Assembly (NCBI GenBank): GCA_016717285.1
Contig: JADKFU010000005.1
Location: 1,410,501-1,474,500, forward strand
Source: Chitinophagaceae bacterium
GTDB lineage: Bacteria > Bacteroidota > Bacteroidia > Chitinophagales > UBA10324
Length of the DNA: 64,000 nt
Reading direction: 5' to 3'
The notes under the pieces are model-generated. The model did no database searches, was not told the DNA's origin, and saw nothing but the letters and a program-made list of their open reading frames with translations. Below are positions 26,923-37,000 of this stretch, piece by piece; positions within the stretch are counted from its first letter, which is position 1, and every line of letters begins with the position of its first letter. Position numbers and translations under genes: made by a program.

Positions 26923-28674
26923 TTATTCATGCTTTAGTATTTTGCCTGACACAACCTCTTTCCCCGCTGAAACACTGTATGCATAGATTCCATCCTGCAA
27001 CCCTGAAAGATGAATGATCGTTGTTCCATCAGGTATCAATCGGTCAGCAGATTTTTCTCCCCATAAAGTATACAACTTAAATATGCCACCGGAAGGTAAA
27101 CCAGTAAGACGTATCAGGATATCGTTGGTTGTTTGTTGCATTACACTGATGTTTGAATGCTCTTCAAAAGAAAATGCTGTGGTTGCCAGGAGTGATTTCT
27201 CAACAGCAGCGAGTGCATCAATAATTCCAAATCCAAAAGTATTATTTGGAATCGAAGTAGACTGATCACTCCCACATCCGTCAAATGTTGTGGCGGGTTG
27301 TGCCGTTTCCTGTAATATATTTTCTATTTCATCCACTTCACCTGCAAGTGCAGGATTCGCCGAAATCATCAACGCAACCGTGCCAGCTACATGAGGACCT
27401 GCCATACTTGTTCCGCTGAAAAATGCATACTGATTTCCGGGAATACACGACAGCACATCCACACCGGGTGCAGCCACGTTGGGTTTTGTTAGAAAAATAT
27501 TATTAACCTGAGTATTGCCTCTGCTGCTGAATGGTGCAGCATTAAATAAGAAATCAACAGCACCGATTGTGAAACTGCTTTCAAATACTGCAGGTGGAAA
27601 CATAATAGTGTTGCAATACGGACCATCATTTCCTGCGGATGCAACCACTACAATTCCGGAAGCTTTCACATTGTTCACGACATCTTCCATCAAAGAAAAA
27701 TTAGTCGGGTCGCAACCTTCTTCTACTGAACAATACCATGAATTATTAATTACATGCGGAGCTTTGGTGGGGTCAGGATTTTCATTCGCAAGATCCGTGG
27801 GAGCAACAAACCATTCAAAACTTTCCAGATAGCCGGACAAGTTGCCCCATCCGCGTTCCATGTTGCGCTCACCAATCCACTTTGCTTTTGGCGCGACACC
27901 AATTTTTAAATCACCATCTTCACCCACCATCGTGCCCATAGTATGCGTACCATGACCATAATCATCACAGGGTGCAGATAGATCAATACCACAGGGATTG
28001 CTGCCGTAATTATTTACATTAACTGCATGAATAGCATCGTGCCAGTTATAATTGTGATCAACTGAAGTGCCGTTCCAACCGCGGTATTGATTTTTGATGG
28101 CGGGATGCTCCCAATCATAACCGGTATCCTCTCCACCAACTACGGCCCCTTCGCCCTTGTAGCCAAGCGCCCAGACAGCAGGAGCGTGAATGCTGTCAAT
28201 TCCCCATGGAATAATGACATCGCGTGTATCATTTGCATTTGCTGCAACCGGCTTTCCTGCCGACATAGATGAATTGGCGAGTATTTTTTGAACATCGGTT
28301 CGTGTTGCAAGCTTTAATGCCAGTTCAGCATCGCCTTTTACAAGTATTGCATTTACAATCCAGTAAGAGTGGTAATCAACCTGATTAAGGTCCAGTTGTT
28401 TTCGCAATTCATTTTGAGAACTACCTGCAAAAGAGGAGAGTTTTTCATAGATGAATTTTGCCTTGGCTTCTTTGCCATGAATATCTTTGACAGCACTAAC
28501 GTCGGCCTGTTGATCCATGACGACTATAAATTGAAAATGTTCGTCAGTCAGCAATTGCGGCGCGAGTGATGTACTGATTTTAGCTGCAGGACTGACCATT
28601 GTTTGGGCATGCAACGGATAATAAAGGCAAATGCCACTGATCAGTAGAAAATTTAATAATTGATTTTTTATCAT
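26923..28674 (-). CDS. Secreted subtilisin-like serine protease (S8) with T9SS-type tail
   Basis: This exported S8-family protease has 583 residues. A signal peptide ends near HAQ (about residue 23), followed by a propeptide-like region to about 150. The catalytic triad is complete: Asp183 in GEDTGYD, His241 in YGHGTHTMG and Ser423 in FSGTSMAGPHVAG. The oxyanion Asn lies in VVASAGNDGP. The last 75 residues form a sandwich like the T9SS type A sorting domain (KLYTLWGEKSADR, GLQDGIYAYSV). The ATG at 28674 is chosen over a GTG two codons upstream. A TACTTTTG promoter box lies just 6 nt before this ATG, so the mRNA may have almost no leader. Confidence 0.9.
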   Translation of the reverse strand: MIKNQLLNFLLISGICLYYPLHAQTMVSPAAKISTSLAPQLLTDEHFQFIVVMDQQADVSAVKDIHGKEAKAKFIYEKLSSFAGSSQNELRKQLDLNQVDYHSYWIVNAILVKGDAELALKLATRTDVQKILANSSMSAGKPVAANANDTRDVIIPWGIDSIHAPAVWALGYKGEGAVVGGEDTGYDWEHPAIKNQYRGWNGTSVDHNYNWHDAIHAVNVNNYGSNPCGIDLSAPCDDYGHGTHTMGTMVGEDGDLKIGVAPKAKWIGERNMERGWGNLSGYLESFEWFVAPTDLANENPDPTKAPHVINNSWYCSVEEGCDPTNFSLMEDVVNNVKASGIVVVASAGNDGPYCNTIMFPPAVFESSFTIGAVDFLFNAAPFSSRGNTQVNNIFLTKPNVAAPGVDVLSCIPGNQYAFFSGTSMAGPHVAGTVALMISANPALAGEVDEIENILQETAQPATTFDGCGSDQSTSIPNNTFGFGIIDALAAVEKSLLATTAFSFEEHSNISVMQQTTNDILIRLTGLPSGGIFKLYTLWGEKSADRLIPDGTTIIHLSGLQDGIYAYSVSAGKEVVSGKILKHE

Positions 28675-28679
28675 GCGCA

Positions 28680-28687
28680 CAAAAGTA
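28680..28687 (-). promoter_or_regulatory. -7 promoter box (TACTTTTG) next to the S8 protease start
   Basis: There is an exact TAnnTTTG match ending 5 nt before the ATG at 28674. If it is used, the transcript would start at or near the start codon. Confidence 0.45.
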
Positions 28688-29037
28688 ACAAAGAGTGGTT
28701 AAGCAGAAAAAAATAAACGGACCAGAATCAGATAAAGTCAATGAATGTTATTGTTGAATAAAATAATTGCGCTGGAGTATTCAGATTTCGGATAGTCAAC
28801 TCTGAGTTCATGTTTTGCGTTCCGGTGATTTTAGATTGATAAAGAATAATACACAATAGTTTAAAAGCATTGTTTTAGGAAAACGGTTGTCATTTCCGAC
28901 CTATTTGTTGATAAAGGACTTTTGACTGCTTTCTGTTTTTTTGCTGCGATTGTGGTAATGAATAAAATGTTTAGATTTACTCGGCAAAATGGAGCATCTG
29001 TTTCCGGAATTGTTGCATTGAAATTTTAAACCTGCCT
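28688..29037. other. Intergenic region between divergent secreted-protein genes
   Basis: This is about 350 nt of AT-rich DNA between the S8 protease and the SprB/CHU_C protein. The only plus-strand promoter-like element is an imperfect TAGATTTA at 28972-28979. No RNA gene, repeat or further reading frame is seen. Confidence 0.5.
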
Positions 29038-32000
29038 ATGCTGAAAAAAATTACACTTCTATTAGCACCGGTTTTCATTTTGCTGTTAAATAATGGTTTG
29101 GCACAGCAAACGATTCCACTGTATTTCGAAGATTTCAATAGCGGTGCTGCTGCATTTACTTTAAACAGTGCGTCCGGATTGGGAAGCAACTCTGGTTCTA
29201 ATCAATGGATCATCAACAATTCCTTCAACGGGAACGGACTTTATCCGGATACGCCTGATGAAACGCAAACTGTCAGCGGGACGATTACGGGTGCACCTTT
29301 CAGTAACTATTTGCATATCAATGATGCTAACAATATAGCCACTGCTGCAAATGGTAATTATGATCCGGCAACTGCATCGGATCGCATGGCAGTAATGAGC
29401 ACCAGCTTTTGTACGCTTAGTTTAACGGATGTAACCTTTACCTTTTTTTATTTGTGTGAAGGAAATGCCAATGACTATGGGCAGCTTTACTATAGTTTGG
29501 ATGGAGGATCATCGTGGATACAAACCGGACAGCCACAATACAACAACACCTCGCTTTGGAAATATGAAGTGGTAACTGATCCGGCTTTTAATAACCAGGT
29601 TGATATCCGGTTTGCTTTCAGATGGGTGAATAATTCCGGTGCTGTTCAATCCGTATCTTTTTGTGTAGATGATATTAAAGCGGTAGGAACTTACGATGAC
29701 GTTAATAATCCTGTCACCATTAACATCACCAGCGTAAGTCCGAATCCGGTTTGTCAGGGAGGTGTACTCATTATCTTTTTTGAATTGTCAGAACCAATGT
29801 GCGATGGCACCTATGAAGTGGAGATGTCTAATGCTACCGGAAACTTTTCCAGTGCGTCCGTGCTTGGCGTATTTAATGTTTTTGCTGGCCAAACCAGTGG
29901 AGGTGTTGGCGTTTATATTCCGTCTACTGCTCCACCGGGCGGTTGTTATGAAGTGCGAATCAATCGTGTTTCACCGCCTCCGGAAATTACGGGTACTGCA
30001 AGCATCTGCTTCGAGATACAAGACTGTCCGAATGTGATTACAACATTGCAGCCAGCCGTAACATATGGACCTGATACCCTTTGTACACACAGTGTGATTG
30101 ATGTGCCATTTTATTCGACAGGTGTATTTAATGCAAGTAATAATTACATCGCTGAATTATCTGATGCCAGTGGAAGTTTTGCCGCACCACAGTTATTGGG
30201 TTCTTCGCCTGATCCCAATACTTATGATCCGGCATTGGGTTCTCCTCCCGGAAGCGTTTCAGGCTTGGTTCCTCCCACAGCGCCCGGTTGCAATTATTAC
30301 GTTCGTGTACGATCAACTAATCCTGTTGCAGTAGGTTCTATTTGGGGACCCTTCTGTATTCATAACTGCGACGTTACTACGAATAATATGGAGGATATTT
30401 CGGTTTGCATCACCGACAATGTTGGAGTTGATACTGTGTTGAACATTGATATTAACACATGGCTGCCGGGAGCCGTTTACGGACCAACCAATCAATTCCA
30501 GGTACAAATTCTCAGTTCATCTACCTATGCAATATTGAACACTGCAACATTGGGTTCTGTAAATGCAACATCAAGCACTACACTTACCCTTTCTATTCCG
30601 GGTTTACTTAGTTTGGTTCCTATACTTGGCCCTCCGGGATACGGATTATACTACATGAGAATTGTAGCTACAGATGTTATTCCCAGCAGTCAGAATTATG
30701 GTTCATTAGTCCATCTGCAGATTGGTTACGAGGATACCATTCCTCCTATACTTACTGCGGATGATACATTGATCTGTGCCGGTGATTATCTCACATTGCT
30801 TTTTTCACCCTATCATTTTGGATCGCAGTACGAGTGGCATTCTCCCAATTTAAATAATGGTACGCCATTTTTCTGGCCAGGCGCGGGAATCATAATCGGC
30901 TTCCCAAATAATTTTCCGCCGGGAACCTATTGGTTTACTGTTCGTGAGTACAATAATGGGTGTTATGGTCCTTGGGCGGACACTGTTTATGTCACATTAA
31001 TTACAACTCCTGCAACGGGCATAGTCGGACCTCCAAGTGTTTGTGAAGGCGATACAATTAATTATCACGTTACATTTTATTCTGGAACTTATTATGACTG
31101 GGCAACTACGTGGGGAGAAATTATTGATACATCCAACAGCGAGATTACCGTCGTTTTTGATTCTTCAGGTGTAGTAAAAGTTTCTGTGTTTGCATTGAAT
31201 GAATGTGGAGAGTCGAATGGAACCAAGACGATAACTGTTCATCCGTTGCCTGAAATAACAGCGCCTCCTGATACCTCTGTTTGCCCGGGTGCTTTGGTAT
31301 TTTTAAATGCAACCAGTTCTGTCACCAACGTAAACTGGTCGATAAGTGGTGGAAGCGGAAGCACTACTAATCCGACTACTGTAATTGCGGCGGACACCAA
31401 TGCTGTCTATGTCGTTACAGCCATCACTAGTTTTAACTGTGATAAAACGGATACAACTTTGGTGAATGTTTTTCCACCTGTATTGGCTGATGCTATCGGT
31501 ATTGATATCACTTGCAATACTGCGGATGATGGTTTTGCATTTGCTATAGCCGATAGTGGGCTTTCACCTTATTCATACCAATGGAATTCAACTCCTGTTC
31601 AAACCACAGATACTGCAACCGGTCTTCCACCGGGTACTTATACCGTGATCATTACTGATGCAAACGGTTGTGTTGACAGTACTTTTGTAACTATTAATGA
31701 ACCTCCTGCCATTGCTGTGGAAATGAGTTCGACTCCTGAAACATTTTACCAGGCGCATGACGGCACTGCAACAGCAACTCCATATGGAGGAACAGAGCCT
31801 TACAGTTATGCGTGGAGCGATGATGCCATGCAGGATTCATCAACTGCCATAGCGCTTAGTTCGGGTTGGTATGTAGTAGAAATTACTGACTCCAACGGAT
31901 GCAAAACAATAGACTCCGTGTTTGTAGATTCTGCACCCAACACATTGGGCATTCCGAATGCTTTTACTCCGAATGGCGACGGACTTAATGATCAGTTCCT

Positions 32001-32211
32001 GGTGTATAACACGAACATCGTCACCTTTAGTTGTAAAGTATTTAACCGATGGGGACAAATGTTGTTTTTCACAAATGATGTTACTGAAGGCTGGAAAGGG
32101 GACTATAAAGGAGTACCTGAAGAGATGGGTACTTATGTTTACCTGATCAGCGCCACCTACCTCGACGGAAATTCTGAAACAAGAAAGGGAAATGTAACGC
32201 TGATTCGATGA
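29038..32211 (+). CDS. Giant adhesin-like secreted protein with SprB repeats and T9SS type B (CHU_C) tail
   Basis: This 1057-residue exported protein begins with a signal peptide (1-22, ending GLAQ). Residues of about 25-225 look like a MAM/jelly-roll domain (DFNSGAAAFTLNSAS ... SFCVDDIKAVG). Several Ig/PKD-like domains follow, then two SprB-type repeats: YSYQWNSTPVQTTDTATGLPPGTY and a second with PYSYAWSDDAMQDSS. The last 85 residues are a gliding-motility-associated CHU_C domain, which is the T9SS type B sorting signal, with NAFTPNGDGLND and VFNRWGQ. It is probably surface-attached or released. SprB-like proteins act in gliding or adhesion, but no gliding genes are in the window. Confidence 0.88.
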   Translation: MLKKITLLLAPVFILLLNNGLAQQTIPLYFEDFNSGAAAFTLNSASGLGSNSGSNQWIINNSFNGNGLYPDTPDETQTVSGTITGAPFSNYLHINDANNIATAANGNYDPATASDRMAVMSTSFCTLSLTDVTFTFFYLCEGNANDYGQLYYSLDGGSSWIQTGQPQYNNTSLWKYEVVTDPAFNNQVDIRFAFRWVNNSGAVQSVSFCVDDIKAVGTYDDVNNPVTINITSVSPNPVCQGGVLIIFFELSEPMCDGTYEVEMSNATGNFSSASVLGVFNVFAGQTSGGVGVYIPSTAPPGGCYEVRINRVSPPPEITGTASICFEIQDCPNVITTLQPAVTYGPDTLCTHSVIDVPFYSTGVFNASNNYIAELSDASGSFAAPQLLGSSPDPNTYDPALGSPPGSVSGLVPPTAPGCNYYVRVRSTNPVAVGSIWGPFCIHNCDVTTNNMEDISVCITDNVGVDTVLNIDINTWLPGAVYGPTNQFQVQILSSSTYAILNTATLGSVNATSSTTLTLSIPGLLSLVPILGPPGYGLYYMRIVATDVIPSSQNYGSLVHLQIGYEDTIPPILTADDTLICAGDYLTLLFSPYHFGSQYEWHSPNLNNGTPFFWPGAGIIIGFPNNFPPGTYWFTVREYNNGCYGPWADTVYVTLITTPATGIVGPPSVCEGDTINYHVTFYSGTYYDWATTWGEIIDTSNSEITVVFDSSGVVKVSVFALNECGESNGTKTITVHPLPEITAPPDTSVCPGALVFLNATSSVTNVNWSISGGSGSTTNPTTVIAADTNAVYVVTAITSFNCDKTDTTLVNVFPPVLADAIGIDITCNTADDGFAFAIADSGLSPYSYQWNSTPVQTTDTATGLPPGTYTVIITDANGCVDSTFVTINEPPAIAVEMSSTPETFYQAHDGTATATPYGGTEPYSYAWSDDAMQDSSTAIALSSGWYVVEITDSNGCKTIDSVFVDSAPNTLGIPNAFTPNGDGLNDQFLVYNTNIVTFSCKVFNRWGQMLFFTNDVTEGWKGDYKGVPEEMGTYVYLISATYLDGNSETRKGNVTLIR

Positions 32212-32291
32212 GCATGTAAAAGGATTCGCATCTTTAATTGTATCTCAACTGATGCCTTCAATTATAAACCGAAAGTGAATTCAATTAAATT

Positions 32292-32321
32292 AAAAGGACG
32301 CCTCTTATAAGGCGTCCTTTT
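32292..32321. terminator. Bidirectional intrinsic terminator
   Basis: A perfect 11-bp inverted repeat, AAAAGGACGCC (32292-32302) and GGCGTCCTTTT (32311-32321), has an 8-nt loop. It lies between the CHU_C protein gene and the convergent cytochrome/monooxygenase gene. Confidence 0.85.
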
Positions 32322-32342
32322 AATTTTAATTGATTTATAATG

Positions 32343-33905
32343 TTATTGCTTCATCACTTTTGCAAACCGCACTTCCTCTTTCATTGTAAGTTTTAACACA
32401 TACATTCCCGGAGCAATTCCTGATAAGGAATTTTCAATAAGCGGATCATTGCCTGAAACAAATTGTTTCCACTGTTTCACCAATGCACCTGACGAAGTGT
32501 ACAAATCAAATTGTAGTTGCTGCGATTCGGGAAGATCAACATATACATGCAATTGATCGCTTACAGGATTTGGATACACGATCACTTCTGTTTGTAATGG
32601 ATCAATCTGTGGTGCACTGCTGACGAGAGAACTGTCGAGAATAATATTTTCATCTCCGGGTTCATATGGAAGCCATGTGAAAAAGGCAAGCATCATTTCA
32701 TCTGTTGTATGTTCTCCTGCTTCTACATCCTGCGGTGGGTTGCTCGGATTATCCGGATTATTTACAGTATTGTCGTAACTGGCTTCTGCCTGCAAAATGG
32801 AATTATTGGTAATGTGCACCGGCTTTTGATAGTTGTAAAATCCCTGCCAGTGAAAACTCCAGTTGGGAATATTGATAAATCTTGTGGTGTCTGCATTTGC
32901 ATCGAGCGCCCATACTTTAAATGATTTCCCGATCTTATGCATGTGCGGGAAAATAGAGACCACTGAAATGTCGCCATACTCCCAATTAAATGATTCATGA
33001 AATGTGTTGACGGTATTAGCAGGAATGAATAAAGGGCCATCATCGAGGTAATCGAAATGATTCAAAATCGCATCGACATGCACTTCACGAATGACAGGTT
33101 GTATAGGCGTGAACTTTAAATTCACGGTAGTAAGATCAGTAAGGCCCTGACTTCCTGGCGCATAATGTAATTCAATTCCGAAATCAGCGCCTGCGGGAAT
33201 CAAAATTCCCATGTTGGATGGAAGTGTGAAGATGCCGCTTCCGGGAGCCCAGGCACCAATTATGTAGGATGCATTATTGATCGGTCCTACACCATAACTT
33301 TCATAACCGGGTTCAGGATCATCCTGGTCCTGGTTCCAGGAAAAATTAGTTGGATCATAAAAAATGACGATGTGGTGCACAATGGAACCATTTCCCGGCA
33401 GGTATTCAACCTGATTCAGATAAACGTCTTCCGTGAAATTAGAATGAATCACAAAAGTGCGGTACGCATCTTCATTTACCGGAACAGTGTAAGAAGGTGT
33501 TTGCAATCCGAGATCAATCGAAGGTAATTGCGAACCGGTTTGAAATACTGGTGGAGGAGGAGCAGTGGCCAGATCACCTGATGGTACACCGTTAGCCACC
33601 CAACTGCTGATGGTATTGATATCCGTTTCAGAAAGAAATCTTTCGTCTTTAAAATGGGTGTAGCTCGGATCAGCTTTCCACGGTGGCATCAATTTCGATT
33701 CCACCTGAGCCTGTATGCCAAAGCCGTTGGTAACTGCATCATCATAGCTCATCAATGTAAATGGACCAATGCCACCTTCGCGGTGACAAGTGCTGCAGTT
33801 ATTGTAGATGATAGAGGCGACATCATCAGACCAGGTAGGCGTTTGTGCATTACTGTTGAAAGTGACAACAGGCAAAAGGATAATGAATAGAAAACATTTC
33901 TTCAT
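32343..33905 (-). CDS. Secreted cytochrome c-copper monooxygenase (PHM-like) fusion with T9SS type A tail
   Basis: This 520-residue exported protein has three parts. A signal peptide (1-20, SNAQ) is followed by a small cytochrome c domain: heme site Cys37-x-x-Cys40-His41, with a likely axial Met73 in KLMPPWK. Next comes a region like the two-domain copper core of peptidylglycine/dopamine monooxygenases, where all ligand positions can be matched: His177-His178 (VHHIVIFYDP) and His247 (ELHYAPG) for the first copper, and His321/His323 (FPHMHKIGKSF) and Met404 or 405 (DEMMLAFF) for the second. The end is a T9SS type A tail with VYPNPVSDQLHV. The heme may feed electrons to the copper sites in place of ascorbate (inference). 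The substrate is unknown. Confidence 0.85.
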   Translation of the reverse strand: MKKCFLFIILLPVVTFNSNAQTPTWSDDVASIIYNNCSTCHREGGIGPFTLMSYDDAVTNGFGIQAQVESKLMPPWKADPSYTHFKDERFLSETDINTISSWVANGVPSGDLATAPPPPVFQTGSQLPSIDLGLQTPSYTVPVNEDAYRTFVIHSNFTEDVYLNQVEYLPGNGSIVHHIVIFYDPTNFSWNQDQDDPEPGYESYGVGPINNASYIIGAWAPGSGIFTLPSNMGILIPAGADFGIELHYAPGSQGLTDLTTVNLKFTPIQPVIREVHVDAILNHFDYLDDGPLFIPANTVNTFHESFNWEYGDISVVSIFPHMHKIGKSFKVWALDANADTTRFINIPNWSFHWQGFYNYQKPVHITNNSILQAEASYDNTVNNPDNPSNPPQDVEAGEHTTDEMMLAFFTWLPYEPGDENIILDSSLVSSAPQIDPLQTEVIVYPNPVSDQLHVYVDLPESQQLQFDLYTSSGALVKQWKQFVSGNDPLIENSLSGIAPGMYVLKLTMKEEVRFAKVMKQ

Positions 33906-34084
33906 GTTGTGTAGATTTTGAGTGTAGCGGAAAGGGTGATGAAAGGTTACAATTGAAGACCGGCAATAAGTATTTGGAAATACAACGGAAACTCCCCGAA
34001 AGGTTACAGGATAACTAAGAATTTATTTTTGTGAAGAATGCAGATGGAATGTTGATGCCTTAGAAATAGGAGAGACTGAATCAG

Positions 34085-37000
34085 CTATTTCATGATGGAT
34101 AGCTTCAGAAAATGTTTTGACTTCCCGCTTTCTACGGAAAGAATATATAATCCGGCGCTAAGATAGGAGCAATCGATACTGATGTCTTTTTCCCGTGAAT
34201 TAAAAAAGTGCTTCGGGTAAACAAGCAATCCATTAAGGTCATAGATACCAATAGCGAAAGGAATATTTGATTTCTGCAGGATGCTGAATTGTCCCGATGT
34301 TGGATTTGGGTAAACTGTCAACTCATCTGTATTTGGAACACTTTCTATTCCTATACAGAAATAAACCATTATTGTATCCTCCGCGTAACCTGTGCAACCT
34401 GTTGAATCCTGATAAGAATACGTAACAACAGTCGTTCCGCCATTTGCATCATAAGGATAAAAAATATTGGAGGCAACACCATCTCCTGAATATGTTCCAC
34501 CTTCAGGAATTCCGCCGGTTAGTAAGAAAGGCGGATGATATATGCAAATGGTATCCAATGGCATATCGTATGTTACTTCAATACCAGGAATAATTTCAAA
34601 AGTATCTGTAATGTATTGAGCACATCCAAACGTATCAGCAGGTAAAATATATTTGATTACATGAGTGCCCACTGCTAAATCGGAAATTGCAACTTCATTT
34701 GAATAGTTAAAGTAAGAATCAACATAATAAATACCACCCGGAGGAGTGGCTGCCGGTAAAGGTTGATTGGGTTCTGACTGGCAATAGTCGGAGAATGGTT
34801 CGATGGTCATATTGATAAGTGGTACAGAATGCAGAAAAAAATTCAGGGTGTCATTTTTTGTGCATAACGAAGCATGAATGATGCAGGAATACAATCCGGT
34901 ATCAAGCGCGTAGTAGTAACTTGAATTTGCTCCGGTAATTTCAGTTCCGTTAAAAAGCCACTGATATGCATAACTGCCACTATAACCATCTATATGCAGG
35001 ATTCCGTAAGAGCCCGGACATTTTAAACTGTCGCTGGCTGAAATAATCAATGGTCCGTAAAAGTCAACATTCACTTTTTTTGAAAGGCTATATGTGCATC
35101 CTGATGCATTATCAATTGAAGTAACAGTATAGGTTGTTGTGGCTGATGGGAAGGCAAGTGCCACTGCTCCTGTATCAACATTAAGGCTTTCTGATGGAAG
35201 CCACTTATAAGAGATGGGATTGCCCTGAACTGTCAACATTACAGAATCACCATTGCAAATAAATGGATTTAAAAAGGGATTCAGGGTAAACTTTGCAGTG
35301 TCATTTATATAAACTTTTACCTGGCCTGTATCACTACATCCAAGATTATCATATCCTGTAGCAATAAATATATAACCGTATTGAGGAAAGATTTGAATTA
35401 CTGAATCAAACCAACTGGTGATGTTTTGAGTATTTGCACCCCAAAAATAACTTTCCCCGCCATGCACTGTTAATTCCAGTGAGTCTCCGTAACAAGTTTC
35501 GTGATTGCCGGTAATATACACGTTGGGTTTTGGTTGTATGGAAACATGAGCTGTTTTGGTAACTGTATCCTTTCCAAAAATATTGGAAACAATTAACGTA
35601 ACAGCATAAGTACCTGCAGAATCAAAGTAAATTTTTGGGTCAAAGAAACTCAGGTCGCTTGTGCTTGACGCTGTTACAGGATCAACCGACCATTTATAAA
35701 AATTCACCGGAGAGGAAGTTCGATTAATGATTTTAACTGAACTCATTCCTTCACAAACGGTAGTATCGTTAAAAATAAAATCTGCTTTTGGTTTATCAAG
35801 CATTGCTTTTCGAGGCCAGGTGTAACCGGCAAAATTGTAAACGCTACCTCCGGCTACCATAAAAGAATCATAAGAAACAACACAATTAACAGTACCATCG
35901 AAGTAAGGTTGCAAGGCCACCCAGCCGGTGTCCTGAAGCGTAAGCAATGCCTTGTAGTTATTTAATGAAGCGATAAGCTGATCATTGTGAGAAATGGATG
36001 AGGTTACAGAATAGTCAAGAGTGCCAATGTGAGTAGAGTCGAGTTCAATCCAATTTATTCCATCGCCGCTTTTCATGAAATGAGAATTGTACAGGCTGAT
36101 GAAAAGTGAATCATGAAAATGTGTGAAGCTGACTATTGATCCTTCAAGGTAAGCCGGAACACTCCATGCACTGCCATTCCAGATGGCAAAATTAGCGTTC
36201 TCAATCATGCTGCCTTTCCCTCCGGCAAAAAGCTGCCCTTTGAATTTAGTTACATCATACACTTCCTCATTGAATAAATTTCCAACTGTGGGCCAAATGC
36301 AATTGCCTGCATTTAATTTAACATGACCGCTTCCTCCACAGAGATAAAGCGTGTCTTCAGAAGAGAAAATTTTTTGTTCTTGAAGAAAAGTAGCATCGGA
36401 ACACTTAGACCATGAAATGCCATTCCATTTTCCGAGACTCCCAAGGTAGGTTCCCAGGTTGTAGCTATTATAATTCATTAATGCGTATAACGTGGTATCG
36501 ATAAGCGCAAATGATTTCACGGAAGAACTGACTCCATCATTCAGATCATGCCATGAACTACCATCCCATCTCGCGATATTATTTACCATTTTTTCTCCAG
36601 CAACCCTGAAATCGCCTCCCGCATACAACCAATTGTTGAGTGAGTCGTATATAAGTGTACTTACTTCACCGTCAGGGCTGCTGAACATAGAGACACTGTC
36701 CCACTGCGCACCATTCCATTTACTCAATCCAATTGCATATTTTCCATTAATTGTTGTCATGGCTCCACCTACAAATAAACCCATATCACAGGATTGCAAA
36801 TGTGATATTTCATCTACGTAGGAATCATAATTACCGCTTGCGTCACCGGTTAAAATCCATGTACCGTTTTCATTGAGGCGGTAAATATTGCCTGATGACT
36901 GGGCAACAAACAAAGTATCGTGGTGGATAGCAAACATTCCGCCGGGCGTACCGAAAATACTTAATGAAATAAGCTGATGGTTTTTTAAGAATTTCAAAGT

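Noticed and set aside
33941..34008. 11-bp direct repeat GAAAGGTTACA, two copies 57 nt apart
   Set aside because: It is too short and isolated to support an attachment site or operator, and there is no mobile element nearby.
34024..34031. TATTTTTG promoter box on the plus strand
   Set aside because: No plus-strand gene follows. It lies downstream of a minus-strand gene and upstream of none, so it is probably chance.
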